A DNA stretch of 64,000 nucleotides from Rhizobiales bacterium YIM 77505. Its GTDB lineage: Bacteria > Pseudomonadota > Alphaproteobacteria > Rhizobiales > Beijerinckiaceae. The notes under the pieces were generated by a model, which ran no database searches, was not told the DNA's origin, and worked only from the letters and a program-made list of their open reading frames with translations. A program made the translations under genes and the position numbers. The number at the start of each line of letters is the position of its first letter. Positions within the stretch are counted from its first letter, which is position 1. Location of the stretch: NCBI GenBank assembly GCA_000745135.1, contig JQNH01000001.1, positions 1,488,001 to 1,552,000 of the forward strand. The letters run 5' to 3'. Shown piece after piece: positions 1 to 8,256 of this stretch.

Positions 1-521
1 CGCAACGGCTTCTACCCACGGTCCGTTCCCGGTGTCGTCGCCTCTTGCTGCGGCCGCTCGATGAAAAGGATCTCGGCCTGGTGGTCCGCTCCCTCGGCCC
101 GCCCTGGGCGGAGGCGGAGCCGGCTGCCCTCAAAGAGGCCGTCGCTCTCGGCTCGGGCTCGGTCCGGCGTACCCTGGAAATGCTCGATTCGGATCTTCGG
201 AGCGTGGTCGCCGAGACGCGAGCCACCCTGTCCGCCCTGCCGCGCCTCGACATGAGCCGCGTGCTGGCCTTGGCGGAGAGCCTTGCCCAACGGGGCGCGG
301 AGGAGCGGTTCCGGCTCGTCCTCGATACGGCCTTTGCCTGGGTGTCGGCCAGGGTCCATCAAAGCGCCGCCCTGGGCCCCGCCCGCCTTGCGCCGCTTGC
401 CGAGGTATGTGAGAAGGCCGCCCGCGCCGCGCGCGAGGTCGAGGTCTTCAACCTCGACAAACGGCCGCTCGTCATTGCGCTCTTTGGCGATCTCGCTGAC
501 GCGGTCCGCAGGGCAGGCTAA
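1..521 (+). CDS. holB: DNA polymerase III subunit delta' (3' end only)
   Basis: This is the C-terminal part (about 172 codons) of the clamp-loader subunit delta', which helps load the beta sliding clamp on DNA. The open frame runs in from the window edge. It begins with a stretch reading [12 protein letters not shown], the classic delta' sequence just after the AAA+ core (sensor-2 region), followed by an alpha-helical part that fits the collar domain. The frame ends at TAA 519-521. The metG start codon follows 25 bp later on the same strand. The tmk-holB-metG-tatD order is common in alphaproteobacteria, so tmk probably lies just outside the window. The start, Walker A and zinc motif are not visible. 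Confidence 0.85.
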   Translation, partial: QRLLPTVRSRCRRLLLRPLDEKDLGLVVRSLGPPWAEAEPAALKEAVALGSGSVRRTLEMLDSDLRSVVAETRATLSALPRLDMSRVLALAESLAQRGAEERFRLVLDTAFAWVSARVHQSAALGPARLAPLAEVCEKAARAAREVEVFNLDKRPLVIALFGDLADAVRRAG

Positions 522-546
522 TCGCGCATTCCGGGAGCGTCGCCGC

Positions 547-2109
547 ATGGCCGAGAAGCTGGCCGACAGGCCGAAATTCTACATCACCACCGCCATCTCC
601 TATCCCAACGGCGCGCCGCATATCGGACACGCCTACGAAGTCGTTGCCGCCGATGCCATCGCCCGCTTCAAGCGTCTCGACGGCCACGACGTCTTCTTCA
701 TGACGGGCACCGACGAGCACGGCCTCAAGATCCAGCAGACCGCCACGCGCAACGGCAAGACGCCGCGCGCCTTCGTGGATGAGATGGCGCCGAAGTTCCG
801 AGCCATGGCGGAGCGGCTGTCCTGCTCCTTCGATCGATTCATCCGCACGACGGACCCGGACCATCTCCCGTCGACCCAGGAGCTGTGGCGCCGGATGGAG
901 GCGAGGGGAGACATCTACCTCTCCCGCTACGCGGGATGGTACTCGGTCCGGGACGAGGCCTATTATGACGAAGCCGAAACGCAGGTGACCGAGGGCGGCG
1001 TGCGCGTCGGCCCCCAGGGCACGCCTGTCGAATGGACGGAAGAAGAGAGCTACTTCTTTCGTCTTTCCGCCTATCAGGACCGGCTGCTCGCCTACTATGA
1101 AGCAAACCCCGACTTCATTGGGCCGGAGACACGACGCAATGAAATCGTGAGCTTCGTGAGGGGAGGGCTTCAGGACCTCTCCATCAGCCGCACCACCTTC
1201 GACTGGGGATTGCCGGTGCCGGGCAATCCGAGGCATGTGATGTATGTCTGGGTGGACGCCCTCAACAACTATGTGACGGGCTGCGGCTTCCCGGACGAGA
1301 ACGATCCGCGTTGGCGCTATTGGCCCGCGGACGTGCACATCATCGGCAAGGACATCGTCCGCTTCCACGCGGTCTATTGGCCGGCGTTCCTCATGTCGGC
1401 CGGGTTGCCGCTGCCGAAGCGCGTCTTCGGCCACGGCTTCCTGTTCAACCGGGGCGAGAAGATGTCGAAGTCGGTGGGCAACGTCATCGACCCCTTCGCG
1501 CTCGCCGAGGCCTACGGCGTCGATCAATTCCGCTACTTCTTCCTGCGCGAGGTTCCCTTCGGCCAGGACGGGAACTATTCGCACGAGGCGATCGTCAACC
1601 GCATCAACGCCGATCTCGCCAATGATCTCGGCAACCTCGCCCAGCGTTCGCTCACCATGATCGCGCGCAATTGCGACGGGATCGTGCCTGAGCCGGGGGC
1701 CTTTACGGATGCCGACGAGGCGCTGCTCGTCGCGGCGAGAGCGCTGCCGGACAAGGCACGACGGGCGATGCAGGATTTCGCGCTCCATACCATTCTTGCC
1801 GAGGTGTGGAGCGTCGTCGCCGAGGCGAACCGCTATTTCGCCTCCCAGGAGCCTTGGATCCTACGAAAACAGGATCCTGTGAGGATGGGGACAGTGCTGT
1901 TCGTGACTGCCGAAGCGCTGCGGATCATCGGCATCCTAGCGCAGCCCTTCGTGCCGACCGCGGCGGCGAAGCTCCTTGATCTTCTCGCCGTTCCGACAGA
2001 CCAGCGGGGCTTCGCCGCGATCAGAGCGGAGCTTGGCCTCAAGCCCGGCACGCGGCTGCCGCCGCCGGCACCCATCTTCCCGCGCTACGTGGAGGCGGCG
2101 GAAGCGTGA
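547..2109 (+). CDS. metG: methionyl-tRNA synthetase
   Basis: Class I aminoacyl-tRNA synthetase that charges tRNA-Met in the cytoplasm; 520 residues. The HIGH signature is at residues 25-28 and KMSKS at about 305-309, with the Rossmann catalytic fold around them and an alpha-helical anticodon-binding domain at the C-terminus. There is no C-terminal EMAP/Trbp tRNA-binding domain, so this is the short MetG form usual in alphaproteobacteria. The same frame stays open upstream to 283, but that part overlaps holB and is not MetG-like. ATG 547 gives the expected N-terminus. tatD follows after 13 bp, so the two are probably cotranscribed. Confidence 0.95.
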   Translation: MAEKLADRPKFYITTAISYPNGAPHIGHAYEVVAADAIARFKRLDGHDVFFMTGTDEHGLKIQQTATRNGKTPRAFVDEMAPKFRAMAERLSCSFDRFIRTTDPDHLPSTQELWRRMEARGDIYLSRYAGWYSVRDEAYYDEAETQVTEGGVRVGPQGTPVEWTEEESYFFRLSAYQDRLLAYYEANPDFIGPETRRNEIVSFVRGGLQDLSISRTTFDWGLPVPGNPRHVMYVWVDALNNYVTGCGFPDENDPRWRYWPADVHIIGKDIVRFHAVYWPAFLMSAGLPLPKRVFGHGFLFNRGEKMSKSVGNVIDPFALAEAYGVDQFRYFFLREVPFGQDGNYSHEAIVNRINADLANDLGNLAQRSLTMIARNCDGIVPEPGAFTDADEALLVAARALPDKARRAMQDFALHTILAEVWSVVAEANRYFASQEPWILRKQDPVRMGTVLFVTAEALRIIGILAQPFVPTAAAKLLDLLAVPTDQRGFAAIRAELGLKPGTRLPPPAPIFPRYVEAAEA

Positions 2110-2122
2110 CGCCTGACACCCT

Positions 2123-2929
2123 ATGCTGATCGACAGTCACTGCCATCTTGACCATGTGAAGCTCGGCGATCGCGTGCCGGAACTCCTCGCGCGCGCCGGC
2201 GCCGCCGGGGTCGAGCGCGTAGTGACGATCTCGACCCATGTGTCGCGGTTCGAAAGGTACCGGGAGCTGGCCGAGCATCACCCAAGCGTGTTCTTCACCA
2301 TCGGCACCCATCCGCACCATGCGGCTGAGGAGCCGGATGTTCCGGCGGCGGCGATCGTCGAGAAAGCGCAGCACCCCCGCTGCATCGGCATCGGCGAGTC
2401 GGGGCTCGACTACCACTATCAGTTCAGCCCCAGGGACGTGCAGCAGCGTGTCTTCCGGACCCACATTGCCGCTGCGCGGCAGAGCGGCTTGCCGCTCGTC
2501 ATCCACGCGCGCGATGCGGACGAGGACATGATCGGGATCCTGGAGGACGAGATGGGGCAGGGCCCGTTTCGGGCGGTTCTCCATTGCTTCTCGTCTGGCC
2601 GGCGGCTCGCGGAGGTGGGCGTTGCGCTCGGCTTTTATGTCTCCTTCTCCGGGATCGTGACGTTCAAGCGGTCAGAGGAGTTGCGCGCCATTGCTGCAGC
2701 CGTGCCGCCGGAGCGGCTGCTCGTGGAAACCGACGCTCCGTATCTTGCCCCCGAGCCCCACCGGGGCAAGACTAATGAACCGGCCTTCGTCGCCCATACC
2801 GCCGCGGCTCTGGCGGATGTGGTCGGGCTCACCGCCGAAGAGCTCGCTGCCGCGACGACCCGCAACTTCTACCGGTTGTTCCGTAAGGCGGCCGCGCTCG
2901 ACGGTCTTTTGAGCGAGGCGGCTGCATGA
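2123..2929 (+). CDS. tatD: TatD family metal-dependent hydrolase (DNase)
   Basis: A 268-residue TIM-barrel metallohydrolase of the TatD/YcfH family. Members are reported as 3'-5' exonucleases acting on DNA, though the physiological substrate is often unsettled. The metal-binding HxH is visible at residues 6-8 (DSHCHLD). Further family motifs are GIGESGLDYH (metal-ligand Glu), VIHARDAD, LHCFSSG and ETDAPYLAPEPHRGK with the catalytic-site Asp near the C-terminus. The length is typical. The stop codon overlaps the start of the next gene (ATGA, 2926-2929), which indicates translational coupling with the metallo-beta-lactamase-fold protein, a standard pairing after metG in this class. Confidence 0.93.
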   Translation: MLIDSHCHLDHVKLGDRVPELLARAGAAGVERVVTISTHVSRFERYRELAEHHPSVFFTIGTHPHHAAEEPDVPAAAIVEKAQHPRCIGIGESGLDYHYQFSPRDVQQRVFRTHIAAARQSGLPLVIHARDADEDMIGILEDEMGQGPFRAVLHCFSSGRRLAEVGVALGFYVSFSGIVTFKRSEELRAIAAAVPPERLLVETDAPYLAPEPHRGKTNEPAFVAHTAAALADVVGLTAEELAAATTRNFYRLFRKAAALDGLLSEAAA

Positions 2930-3723
2930 GCCTCGCCGTCACCATCCTCGGCTGCGGATCGTCGGCTGGGGTGCCCCGCGTCGGCTCCGGCTGGGGGGCA
3001 TGCGATCCGGCAAACCCGAAGAACCGGCGGCGGCGCTGTTCCATTCTCGTCGAAAGGATCGGCCGGGACGGGACGACGACAGTGCTGGTCGACACCTCGC
3101 CCGATCTGCGCGATCAGCTCCTCGGCGCCGGCATCACACGGCTCGACGGCGTTCTGTACACACATGATCACGCGGATCATACGCATGGGATCGACGATCT
3201 CAGGCCCCTTGTGATCCATATGCGCCGTCGCATCCCGATCTACGCGGATGAAGCGACCGGGGCCGTGCTGCATGCCCGCTTCGGCTACTGCTTCCACACC
3301 CCGCCCGGAAGCGAGTATCCGCCAATCCTCGATGAGCACCGCATCACACCGGGCCAACCGGTCGTCGTCGCAGGCCCAGGCGGGCCGGTCACAGCGCTGC
3401 CGTTCCCGATGCAACACGGGAAAGGGCAAGCGCTCGGCTTCCGCTTCGATGGCCTTGCCTATGCGAGCGATGTGAGCGCCTTGCCGGAAGCGAGCCTCGC
3501 TTACCTGCGCGGCCTTGAGGTCCTGATCGTGGATGCGCTGCGCTACACGCCGCATCCGACCCATTTCTCGGTTGCCGACGCTCTGGCGCTCATTGCCGAG
3601 GTGAAGCCGCGCCGCGCTGTCCTGACGAACCTCCACACCGATCTCGACTATGCGCGCCTGGCCGCAGAACTGCCGCCTGGAGTTGAGCCCGCCTTCGACG
3701 GCATGCGGATCGTCCTTGATTAG
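2926..3723 (+). CDS. MBL-fold metallo-hydrolase, PhnP-like
   Basis: A 265-residue metallo-beta-lactamase-fold hydrolase. The zinc motif HDHADH is visible near residue 80, preceded by VDTSPDLRDQL and followed by a second-metal His/Asp pattern (LHTDLDY) near the C-terminus. The early GCGSSAGVPRVG stretch is typical of the PhnP / tRNase Z-like group. PhnP itself is a cyclic phosphate phosphodiesterase of phosphonate degradation, but no phn genes are nearby. The gene instead belongs to the conserved metG-tatD-MBL arrangement, so its substrate is unknown. It overlaps tatD by 4 bp and is the last gene of that run. The long gap after it suggests that transcription stops here. Confidence 0.85.
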   Translation: MSLAVTILGCGSSAGVPRVGSGWGACDPANPKNRRRRCSILVERIGRDGTTTVLVDTSPDLRDQLLGAGITRLDGVLYTHDHADHTHGIDDLRPLVIHMRRRIPIYADEATGAVLHARFGYCFHTPPGSEYPPILDEHRITPGQPVVVAGPGGPVTALPFPMQHGKGQALGFRFDGLAYASDVSALPEASLAYLRGLEVLIVDALRYTPHPTHFSVADALALIAEVKPRRAVLTNLHTDLDYARLAAELPPGVEPAFDGMRIVLD

Positions 3724-4118
3724 CGGACGATCCTCAAGAACAACCGCCAAGGCCTTGAGCCGGCGCGGAGATTCCAGCCTCGCCATGCAGGCGACCATCG
3801 CCTTTTACGTTCCATAATATATCTTATGCGAACCGAGACTGCAGCCGTCGGCATCGCATTCGGGACCAGCACGTTTTGGCCCTGCGTGTCTACCCACCGC
3901 TCGGCCGAGCCATGGCTCCACTCAACGATGAGAGACTTCGAGAGATCATCGGGACGCTTGCACACCAGGCCATCGACACGCCTTCACGCTCGTGACGAGC
4001 CCTGTCCCTGAAGGACGACCTCTCCCCCGGCTTGTTCGCGGCCGCAACGGCGCTTATCGGGGTTCGCCGACCGCGAGGCAGGACGGCTCTGCGTCGACCC
4101 ACGAGAAAAGGACTGCCC
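3724..4118. other. 395-bp intergenic gap without a convincing gene
   Basis: No reading frame on either strand has a recognisable product. A minus-strand frame at 3720-3965 translates through the AT-rich dyad and looks degenerate. The only clear structure is the dif-like site at 3807-3834. The last 30 bp hold the mazG ribosome binding site (GAAAAGGA, about 8 nt before its ATG). The gap could be the scar of an integrated and lost element, or simply the spacing around a dif site. Confidence 0.5.
3807..3834 (-). other. dif-like XerC/XerD recombination site
   Basis: Read on the minus strand, the sequence is GGTTCGCATAA, then GATATA, then TTATGGAACGT. This is the 11-6-11 layout of a dif site. The first arm matches the XerC arm of E. 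coli dif (GGTGCGCATAA, recalled from the literature) at 10 of 11 positions. The second matches the XerD arm (TTATGTTAAAT) at 7 of 11. The AT-rich core stands out in a GC-rich gap. It could be the chromosomal dif or the attachment scar of a Xer-dependent mobile element. The weaker XerD arm leaves this open. Confidence 0.6.
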
Positions 4119-4940
4119 ATGACGCCCTCGCGCGAGATAGATCGCCTCCTCGAGATCATGGCGGCGCTGCGTGACCCCGAACGCGGCTGTCCATGGGACG
4201 TCCAGCAGAACTTCGCGACGATCGCACCCTATACGATCGAAGAGGCCTACGAGGTTGCCGACGCCATTCAGCGCAACGACCTTTCGGATCTGCGGGACGA
4301 GCTTGGCGATCTGCTGCTTCAAGTCGTCTTCCACGCCCAGATGGCGGGCGAGATCGGCGCCTTCACCTTCGAGGACGTTGTCGAGAGCATCACGCGCAAG
4401 CTCATTCGCCGCCACCCGCATGTCTTTGGGCCGGCGCAGGACCTTTCTCCCGAAGCCGTCAAGCGCCTCTGGGCCGAGACCAAAGCGGCCGAACGGGAGG
4501 AGCGTCGCCGCGAGCGCGGCCTTCCGGTCGAGGAGCGCTCCAGTGTGCTCGACGGCGTGCCGATCGCTCTTCCCGCCCTGACGCGGGCCGACAAGCTCAC
4601 GCGCAAGGCCGCCGCCGTCGGGTTCGACTGGCCGGACGCGAGCCAGGTCCTCGACAAGATCACCGAGGAGGTCGAGGAAGTGCGGGAGGCGCTCGACAAG
4701 AGAACGCAGGATGAAGTGGCCGAGGAGATCGGCGACCTTCTCTTCGCCGTCGCCAACCTCGCCCGCCACCGGGGCGTTGATCCTGAGGCCGCTTTGCGGG
4801 CGGCGAACGCGAAGTTCGAACGGCGCTTTCGTGCCGTGGAAGCAGGCCTCGCCCGCCGGGGCGCGTCGCCGGAAAGCGCCAGCCTCGAAGAGATGGAAGC
4901 GCTCTGGGCCGAGATCAAAAGAGCGGAGCAGTCCGATTGA
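4119..4940 (+). CDS. mazG: nucleoside triphosphate pyrophosphohydrolase MazG
   Basis: MazG hydrolyses (d)NTPs to monophosphates and pyrophosphate, and in E. coli it also lowers ppGpp. The 273-residue protein has the tandem all-alpha MazG repeats. The first carries EEAYEVADAI and RDELGDLLLQVVFHAQ (about residues 40-75). The second carries EVEEVREALD and EEIGDLLFAVANLARH. These supply the EExxE and ExxD magnesium ligands. The frame is open 29 codons further upstream, but ATG 4119 has a good ribosome binding site (AAAAGGA) and starts the conserved sequence. It converges on hflX, 103 bp away. Confidence 0.93.
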   Translation: MTPSREIDRLLEIMAALRDPERGCPWDVQQNFATIAPYTIEEAYEVADAIQRNDLSDLRDELGDLLLQVVFHAQMAGEIGAFTFEDVVESITRKLIRRHPHVFGPAQDLSPEAVKRLWAETKAAEREERRRERGLPVEERSSVLDGVPIALPALTRADKLTRKAAAVGFDWPDASQVLDKITEEVEEVREALDKRTQDEVAEEIGDLLFAVANLARHRGVDPEAALRAANAKFERRFRAVEAGLARRGASPESASLEEMEALWAEIKRAEQSD

Positions 4941-5043
4941 CGTCTCGCTATCCTATGCGTCGCGGCGGGCCGGGGTTTGCCGGCGAAGCCGGGAGAAGCG
5001 AGCGCGCCGCGCTCCGCTCCCATCCGTATGCATCTGGACCCGC

Positions 5044-6450
5044 TTAACCGCCAGGGCTTTGCAGACGGCGCGCGTCCGGGAAATGGCGTAAGAAGCGCTG
5101 CTCCTTCTCCGGAGCGATCCGAAGCATGATCACCACTCGGCTGTCCGCATCCTCCCGCCGGTCGAGGATTTCGGCCTGCTCGTAGAGCCAGTTCAACCGT
5201 GCCCCGTCAGCCGGATCGAGTGTGACGACGAAGGACGGGCGTTCCGTGGCGAGGCGCGCTTCGATGGCCTGGAGGAGCTGGTCCATCCCCTCCCCGGTCA
5301 GCGCGGAAACGAGCACCGGTCGCCGCGCGTCACGGGCGGCCAAGGCCGAAAGACGCTCCCGCTCGGCGTCGGGCAGGAGATCGGCCTTGTTCCAGACCTC
5401 GATGAGGCGCGGGTCATCAGGCCGGATGCCGAGTTCGTCGAGGACCTTGGCGACATCGCTCGCCTGAGCCTCCGTCTCGCCATGGGCCAAGTCCCGGACA
5501 TGGAGCAAGATGTCGGCCTCGACCACATCCTCCAGGGTCGCCCGGAACGCGGCGATGAGGGTCGTCGGCAGATCGGAGATGAAGCCGACCGTGTCGGAAA
5601 TGATGGCCTTCTCGCCGTGGGGCAGTTCAATGGCCCGAGACGTGGGGTCGAGCGTCGCAAAGAGCAGGTTCTCTGCGAAGACATCCGCTGCCGTGAGCCG
5701 GTTGAACAGCGTCGATTTTCCGGCGTTCGTGTAGCCGACCAGGGCGATGATCGGGTAAGGCACGCGCCGCCGGCTCTTGCGGTGGAGCCCCCGCGTGCGG
5801 GTGACCGAATCGAGGTCCCGCTGGATGCGCGTCATCCGCTCCTGGATGAGGCGGCGGTCCGCCTCGATCTGGGTCTCGCCGGGGCCGCCGAGGAACCCGA
5901 ACCCTCCCCGTTGGCGCTCAAGATGCGTCCAGGAGCGCACCAGGCGGCTGCGCTGATAGCTCAGATGGGCGAGTTCAACTTGGAGGGCCCCCTCGCGCGT
6001 GCGGGCGCGGCGGCCGAAGATCTCGAGAATGAGCCCTGTCCGATCGATGACCTTCGCCCCGAACGCCTTCTCCAGGTTGCGCTGCTGGATAGGGCTCAGC
6101 GCGCAGTCCATGATCACGAGGCCGATTTCGAGGGCTCGCACGACCGCCGCCAGCTCCTCGACCTTCCCCTTGCCGATGAAGGTCGCAGGCGTCGGGGCTA
6201 CAAGCGTCACCAGGCGGGACTCGACCACCTGGAGGTCGATCGCCGCCGCCAAGCCGATAGCCTCTTCGAGCCGCGCTTCGAAGGGGCGCTGATGGGCTGC
6301 CTCTCCGCCGTTGCGGGCCGGCCCGCGGCCGCGCCGCCGCTCCAGCAAATAGGCGCCGACCACAAGCGCCCGCGTGCCGGCCGCCACGTCCCGCTCAGGC
6401 TCGGCGAGACGTTGTAGGCGTTCTTCGCCCGGCGACCTGGGCTTTGTCAC
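5044..6450 (-). CDS. hflX: ribosome-associated GTPase HflX
   Basis: HflX binds the 50S subunit and splits stalled or heat-damaged ribosomes. The 468-residue protein has the N-terminal HflX domain with the glycine-rich linker (RGGFGFLGGPGETQ, about 181-194) and a Ras-like G domain. In the G domain, G1 is GYTNAGKST at 239-247, G3 is DTVGF at 286-290 and G4 is NKAD. It lies 1 bp after hfq, the conserved hfq-hflX order also known from E. coli, which fits cotranscription. The N-terminus, about 50 residues before the family core, is rich in arginine and alanine, so an internal start cannot be excluded. Confidence 0.95.
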   Translation of the reverse strand: MTKPRSPGEERLQRLAEPERDVAAGTRALVVGAYLLERRRGRGPARNGGEAAHQRPFEARLEEAIGLAAAIDLQVVESRLVTLVAPTPATFIGKGKVEELAAVVRALEIGLVIMDCALSPIQQRNLEKAFGAKVIDRTGLILEIFGRRARTREGALQVELAHLSYQRSRLVRSWTHLERQRGGFGFLGGPGETQIEADRRLIQERMTRIQRDLDSVTRTRGLHRKSRRRVPYPIIALVGYTNAGKSTLFNRLTAADVFAENLLFATLDPTSRAIELPHGEKAIISDTVGFISDLPTTLIAAFRATLEDVVEADILLHVRDLAHGETEAQASDVAKVLDELGIRPDDPRLIEVWNKADLLPDAERERLSALAARDARRPVLVSALTGEGMDQLLQAIEARLATERPSFVVTLDPADGARLNWLYEQAEILDRREDADSRVVIMLRIAPEKEQRFLRHFPDARRLQSPGG

Positions 6451-6451
6451 C

Positions 6452-6706
6452 TCAAGCCTTTTCGGTGACTTCGTCTGCCTGCTCGAACAACTGCACGGGA
6501 TGGCCCGGCATGATGGTGGAGATGGCGTGCTTGTAGACCAGTTGAGAGTGCCCGTCGCGCCGCAGGAGGACGCAGAAGTTGTCGAACCAGGTCACGACAC
6601 CCTGTAGCTTCACCCCGTTCACCAAAAAGATCGTGAGAGGAATCTTGTTTTTGCGGACATGGTTCAGAAACGTGTCCTGCAAGTTCTGCGCGCGCTCGCC
6701 CGCCAT
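6452..6706 (-). CDS. hfq: RNA chaperone Hfq
   Basis: Hexameric Sm-like protein that pairs small RNAs with target mRNAs. At 84 residues it has the usual alphaproteobacterial length. It shows the Sm1 motif region ([18 protein letters not shown]) and the Sm2 signature YKHAIS at 58-63, whose residues form the proximal poly-U binding pore. The C-terminal tail is short. In many relatives ntrX, trkA and hfq are adjacent. Here trkA is absent and hfq follows ntrX after 179 bp, so it may have its own promoter. hflX starts 1 bp downstream. Confidence 0.97.
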   Translation of the reverse strand: MAGERAQNLQDTFLNHVRKNKIPLTIFLVNGVKLQGVVTWFDNFCVLLRRDGHSQLVYKHAISTIMPGHPVQLFEQADEVTEKA

Positions 6707-6770
6707 TAGTATGCCTCTTCAGCCATTTGCCGCCGGTTCTTGGCCGGCAGGCCTACTCCGTTCTTGACCG

Positions 6771-6784
6771 CCCGCGACCGCGGG
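6771..6784 (-). terminator. short GC hairpin between ntrX and hfq
   Basis: CCCGCG and CGCGGG flank AC at 6771-6784 in the ntrX-hfq gap. It could stop ntrX transcripts or sit in the hfq leader. There is no T-tract, so the role is weakly supported. Confidence 0.3.
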
Positions 6785-6885
6785 CCTGAGCCGGCAGCGT
6801 TCATTACACGGCGAAGCCCAAGCTTGCGCAAGGGGCGCGGTGCCTCAAACGTCTGATTTCGGTTGAAAATCCGCGTCTTTCGCCG

Positions 6886-8256
6886 TCACGTGCCGATCCC
6901 AAGCGATTTCAGCTTACGGTGCAAAGCCGAGCGTTCCATTCCGATAAACTCGGCCGTTCGCGAGATGTTGCCGCTGAATCGCGCAATCTGGGCGACAAGG
7001 TATTCACGCTCGAAGATCTCCCGCGCCTCGCGCAGCGGCAGGCCCATGAGCTTTTCCCCCCCTACCCCGTTCGGTGTCGTCGGCACGAGGGTTCCGACCT
7101 CCGACGGCAGCATCTCGGCGGTCACCTCCGCATCAGGATCCGCCGTCGTCAGGATCATGAGCCGCTCGACGTTGTTGCGGAGCTGCCGGACATTGCCCGG
7201 CCAATCGTGGGATTGAAGGACGGCCATCGCGTCCTCGGCGATGCGCCGCTTCGGCAGACCCGTCGCCGCGGAGATCTGGTCCATGAAGAAGGCGATGAGC
7301 TCAGGCACGTCCTCCCGCCGCTCCGAGAGCGACGGCACCCGAATCGGAACAACGCTCAGGCGATGGAACAAGTCTTCCCGGAAGCGGCCCGCAGCGATCT
7401 CCGCCGCCAGATCCCGGCTGCTCGAAGAGATGACGCGCACGTCCACATGGACACGCGTCGTCCCGCCGACGCGCTGGAAATTCTGGTCGACCAGGACGCG
7501 GAGGATCCGATTCTGCGTCTCGCGCGGCATGTCCGCGATCTCGTCGATGTAGAGGGTGCCGCCATGGGCCTCTTCGAGAGCGCCGATCCGACGGACCGCC
7601 CCCTCCCCGCCTTCCACCCCGAAGAGCTCCGCCTCCATGTTCTCCGGGGTGATCGTGGCCGCGTTGATGACGACGAACGGGCCGCTCGCCCGGCTGGACA
7701 TGGCGTGAATGGTGCGTGCCGACAGCTCCTTGCCGGAGCCCGGGGCGCCGGTGATGAGAATGCGCGCATTCGTCGGCGCCACCCGCTCGATCGTCTGTCG
7801 GAGCTGGTTGATGGCGGGCGAATGTCCCACGATCCGGCTCGCCTGCACCGAGCGGGTCCGCAGGTCCTTCACCTCCCGCTTCAGCCGCGAGGCCTCCAAG
7901 GCGCGTTCCGCGACGAGCACCAGTCGATCGGCCTTGAAGGGCTTCTCGATGAAGTCATAGGCGCCGGCTTTGATGGCCGAGACGGCGGTCTCGATGTTGC
8001 CGTGGCCCGAGATCATGACCACGGGCAAATCGGGATGGTCGGCCTTGATCAATTCGAGCACCTGGAGGCCGTCGAGGCGGCTCCCCTGCAGCCAGATGTC
8101 GAGAAAGACGAGGTGCGGGCGCCGCGCCTCGATCGAGGCCAAGGCCTCGTCCGACGACGCTGCCGTGCGGGTGCGATGGCCCTCATCCTCGAGAATGCCG
8201 GCCACCAGCTCGCGGATATCCGCCTCGTCGTCGACGATGAGGATGTCTGAACTCAT
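6886..8256 (-). CDS. ntrX: nitrogen/redox response regulator NtrX
   Basis: Response regulator partnered with NtrY; 456 residues. The receiver domain (1-120) has acidic pocket DD at 9-10 and phospho-acceptor Asp53. The AAA+ domain has Walker A GAPGSGKE at 170-177 and Walker B LYIDEI at about 235-240. A Fis-type helix-turn-helix ends the protein (SRTAEFIGMERSALHRKL). The sigma-54 contact loop GAFTGA is missing: the segment after ELFG (210-213) reads VEGGEGAVRRIG. NtrX may therefore not work as a normal sigma-54 activator. Its ATG overlaps the ntrY stop by 4 bp (ATGA), which indicates translational coupling. Confidence 0.94.
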   Translation of the reverse strand: MSSDILIVDDEADIRELVAGILEDEGHRTRTAASSDEALASIEARRPHLVFLDIWLQGSRLDGLQVLELIKADHPDLPVVMISGHGNIETAVSAIKAGAYDFIEKPFKADRLVLVAERALEASRLKREVKDLRTRSVQASRIVGHSPAINQLRQTIERVAPTNARILITGAPGSGKELSARTIHAMSSRASGPFVVINAATITPENMEAELFGVEGGEGAVRRIGALEEAHGGTLYIDEIADMPRETQNRILRVLVDQNFQRVGGTTRVHVDVRVISSSSRDLAAEIAAGRFREDLFHRLSVVPIRVPSLSERREDVPELIAFFMDQISAATGLPKRRIAEDAMAVLQSHDWPGNVRQLRNNVERLMILTTADPDAEVTAEMLPSEVGTLVPTTPNGVGGEKLMGLPLREAREIFEREYLVAQIARFSGNISRTAEFIGMERSALHRKLKSLGIGT

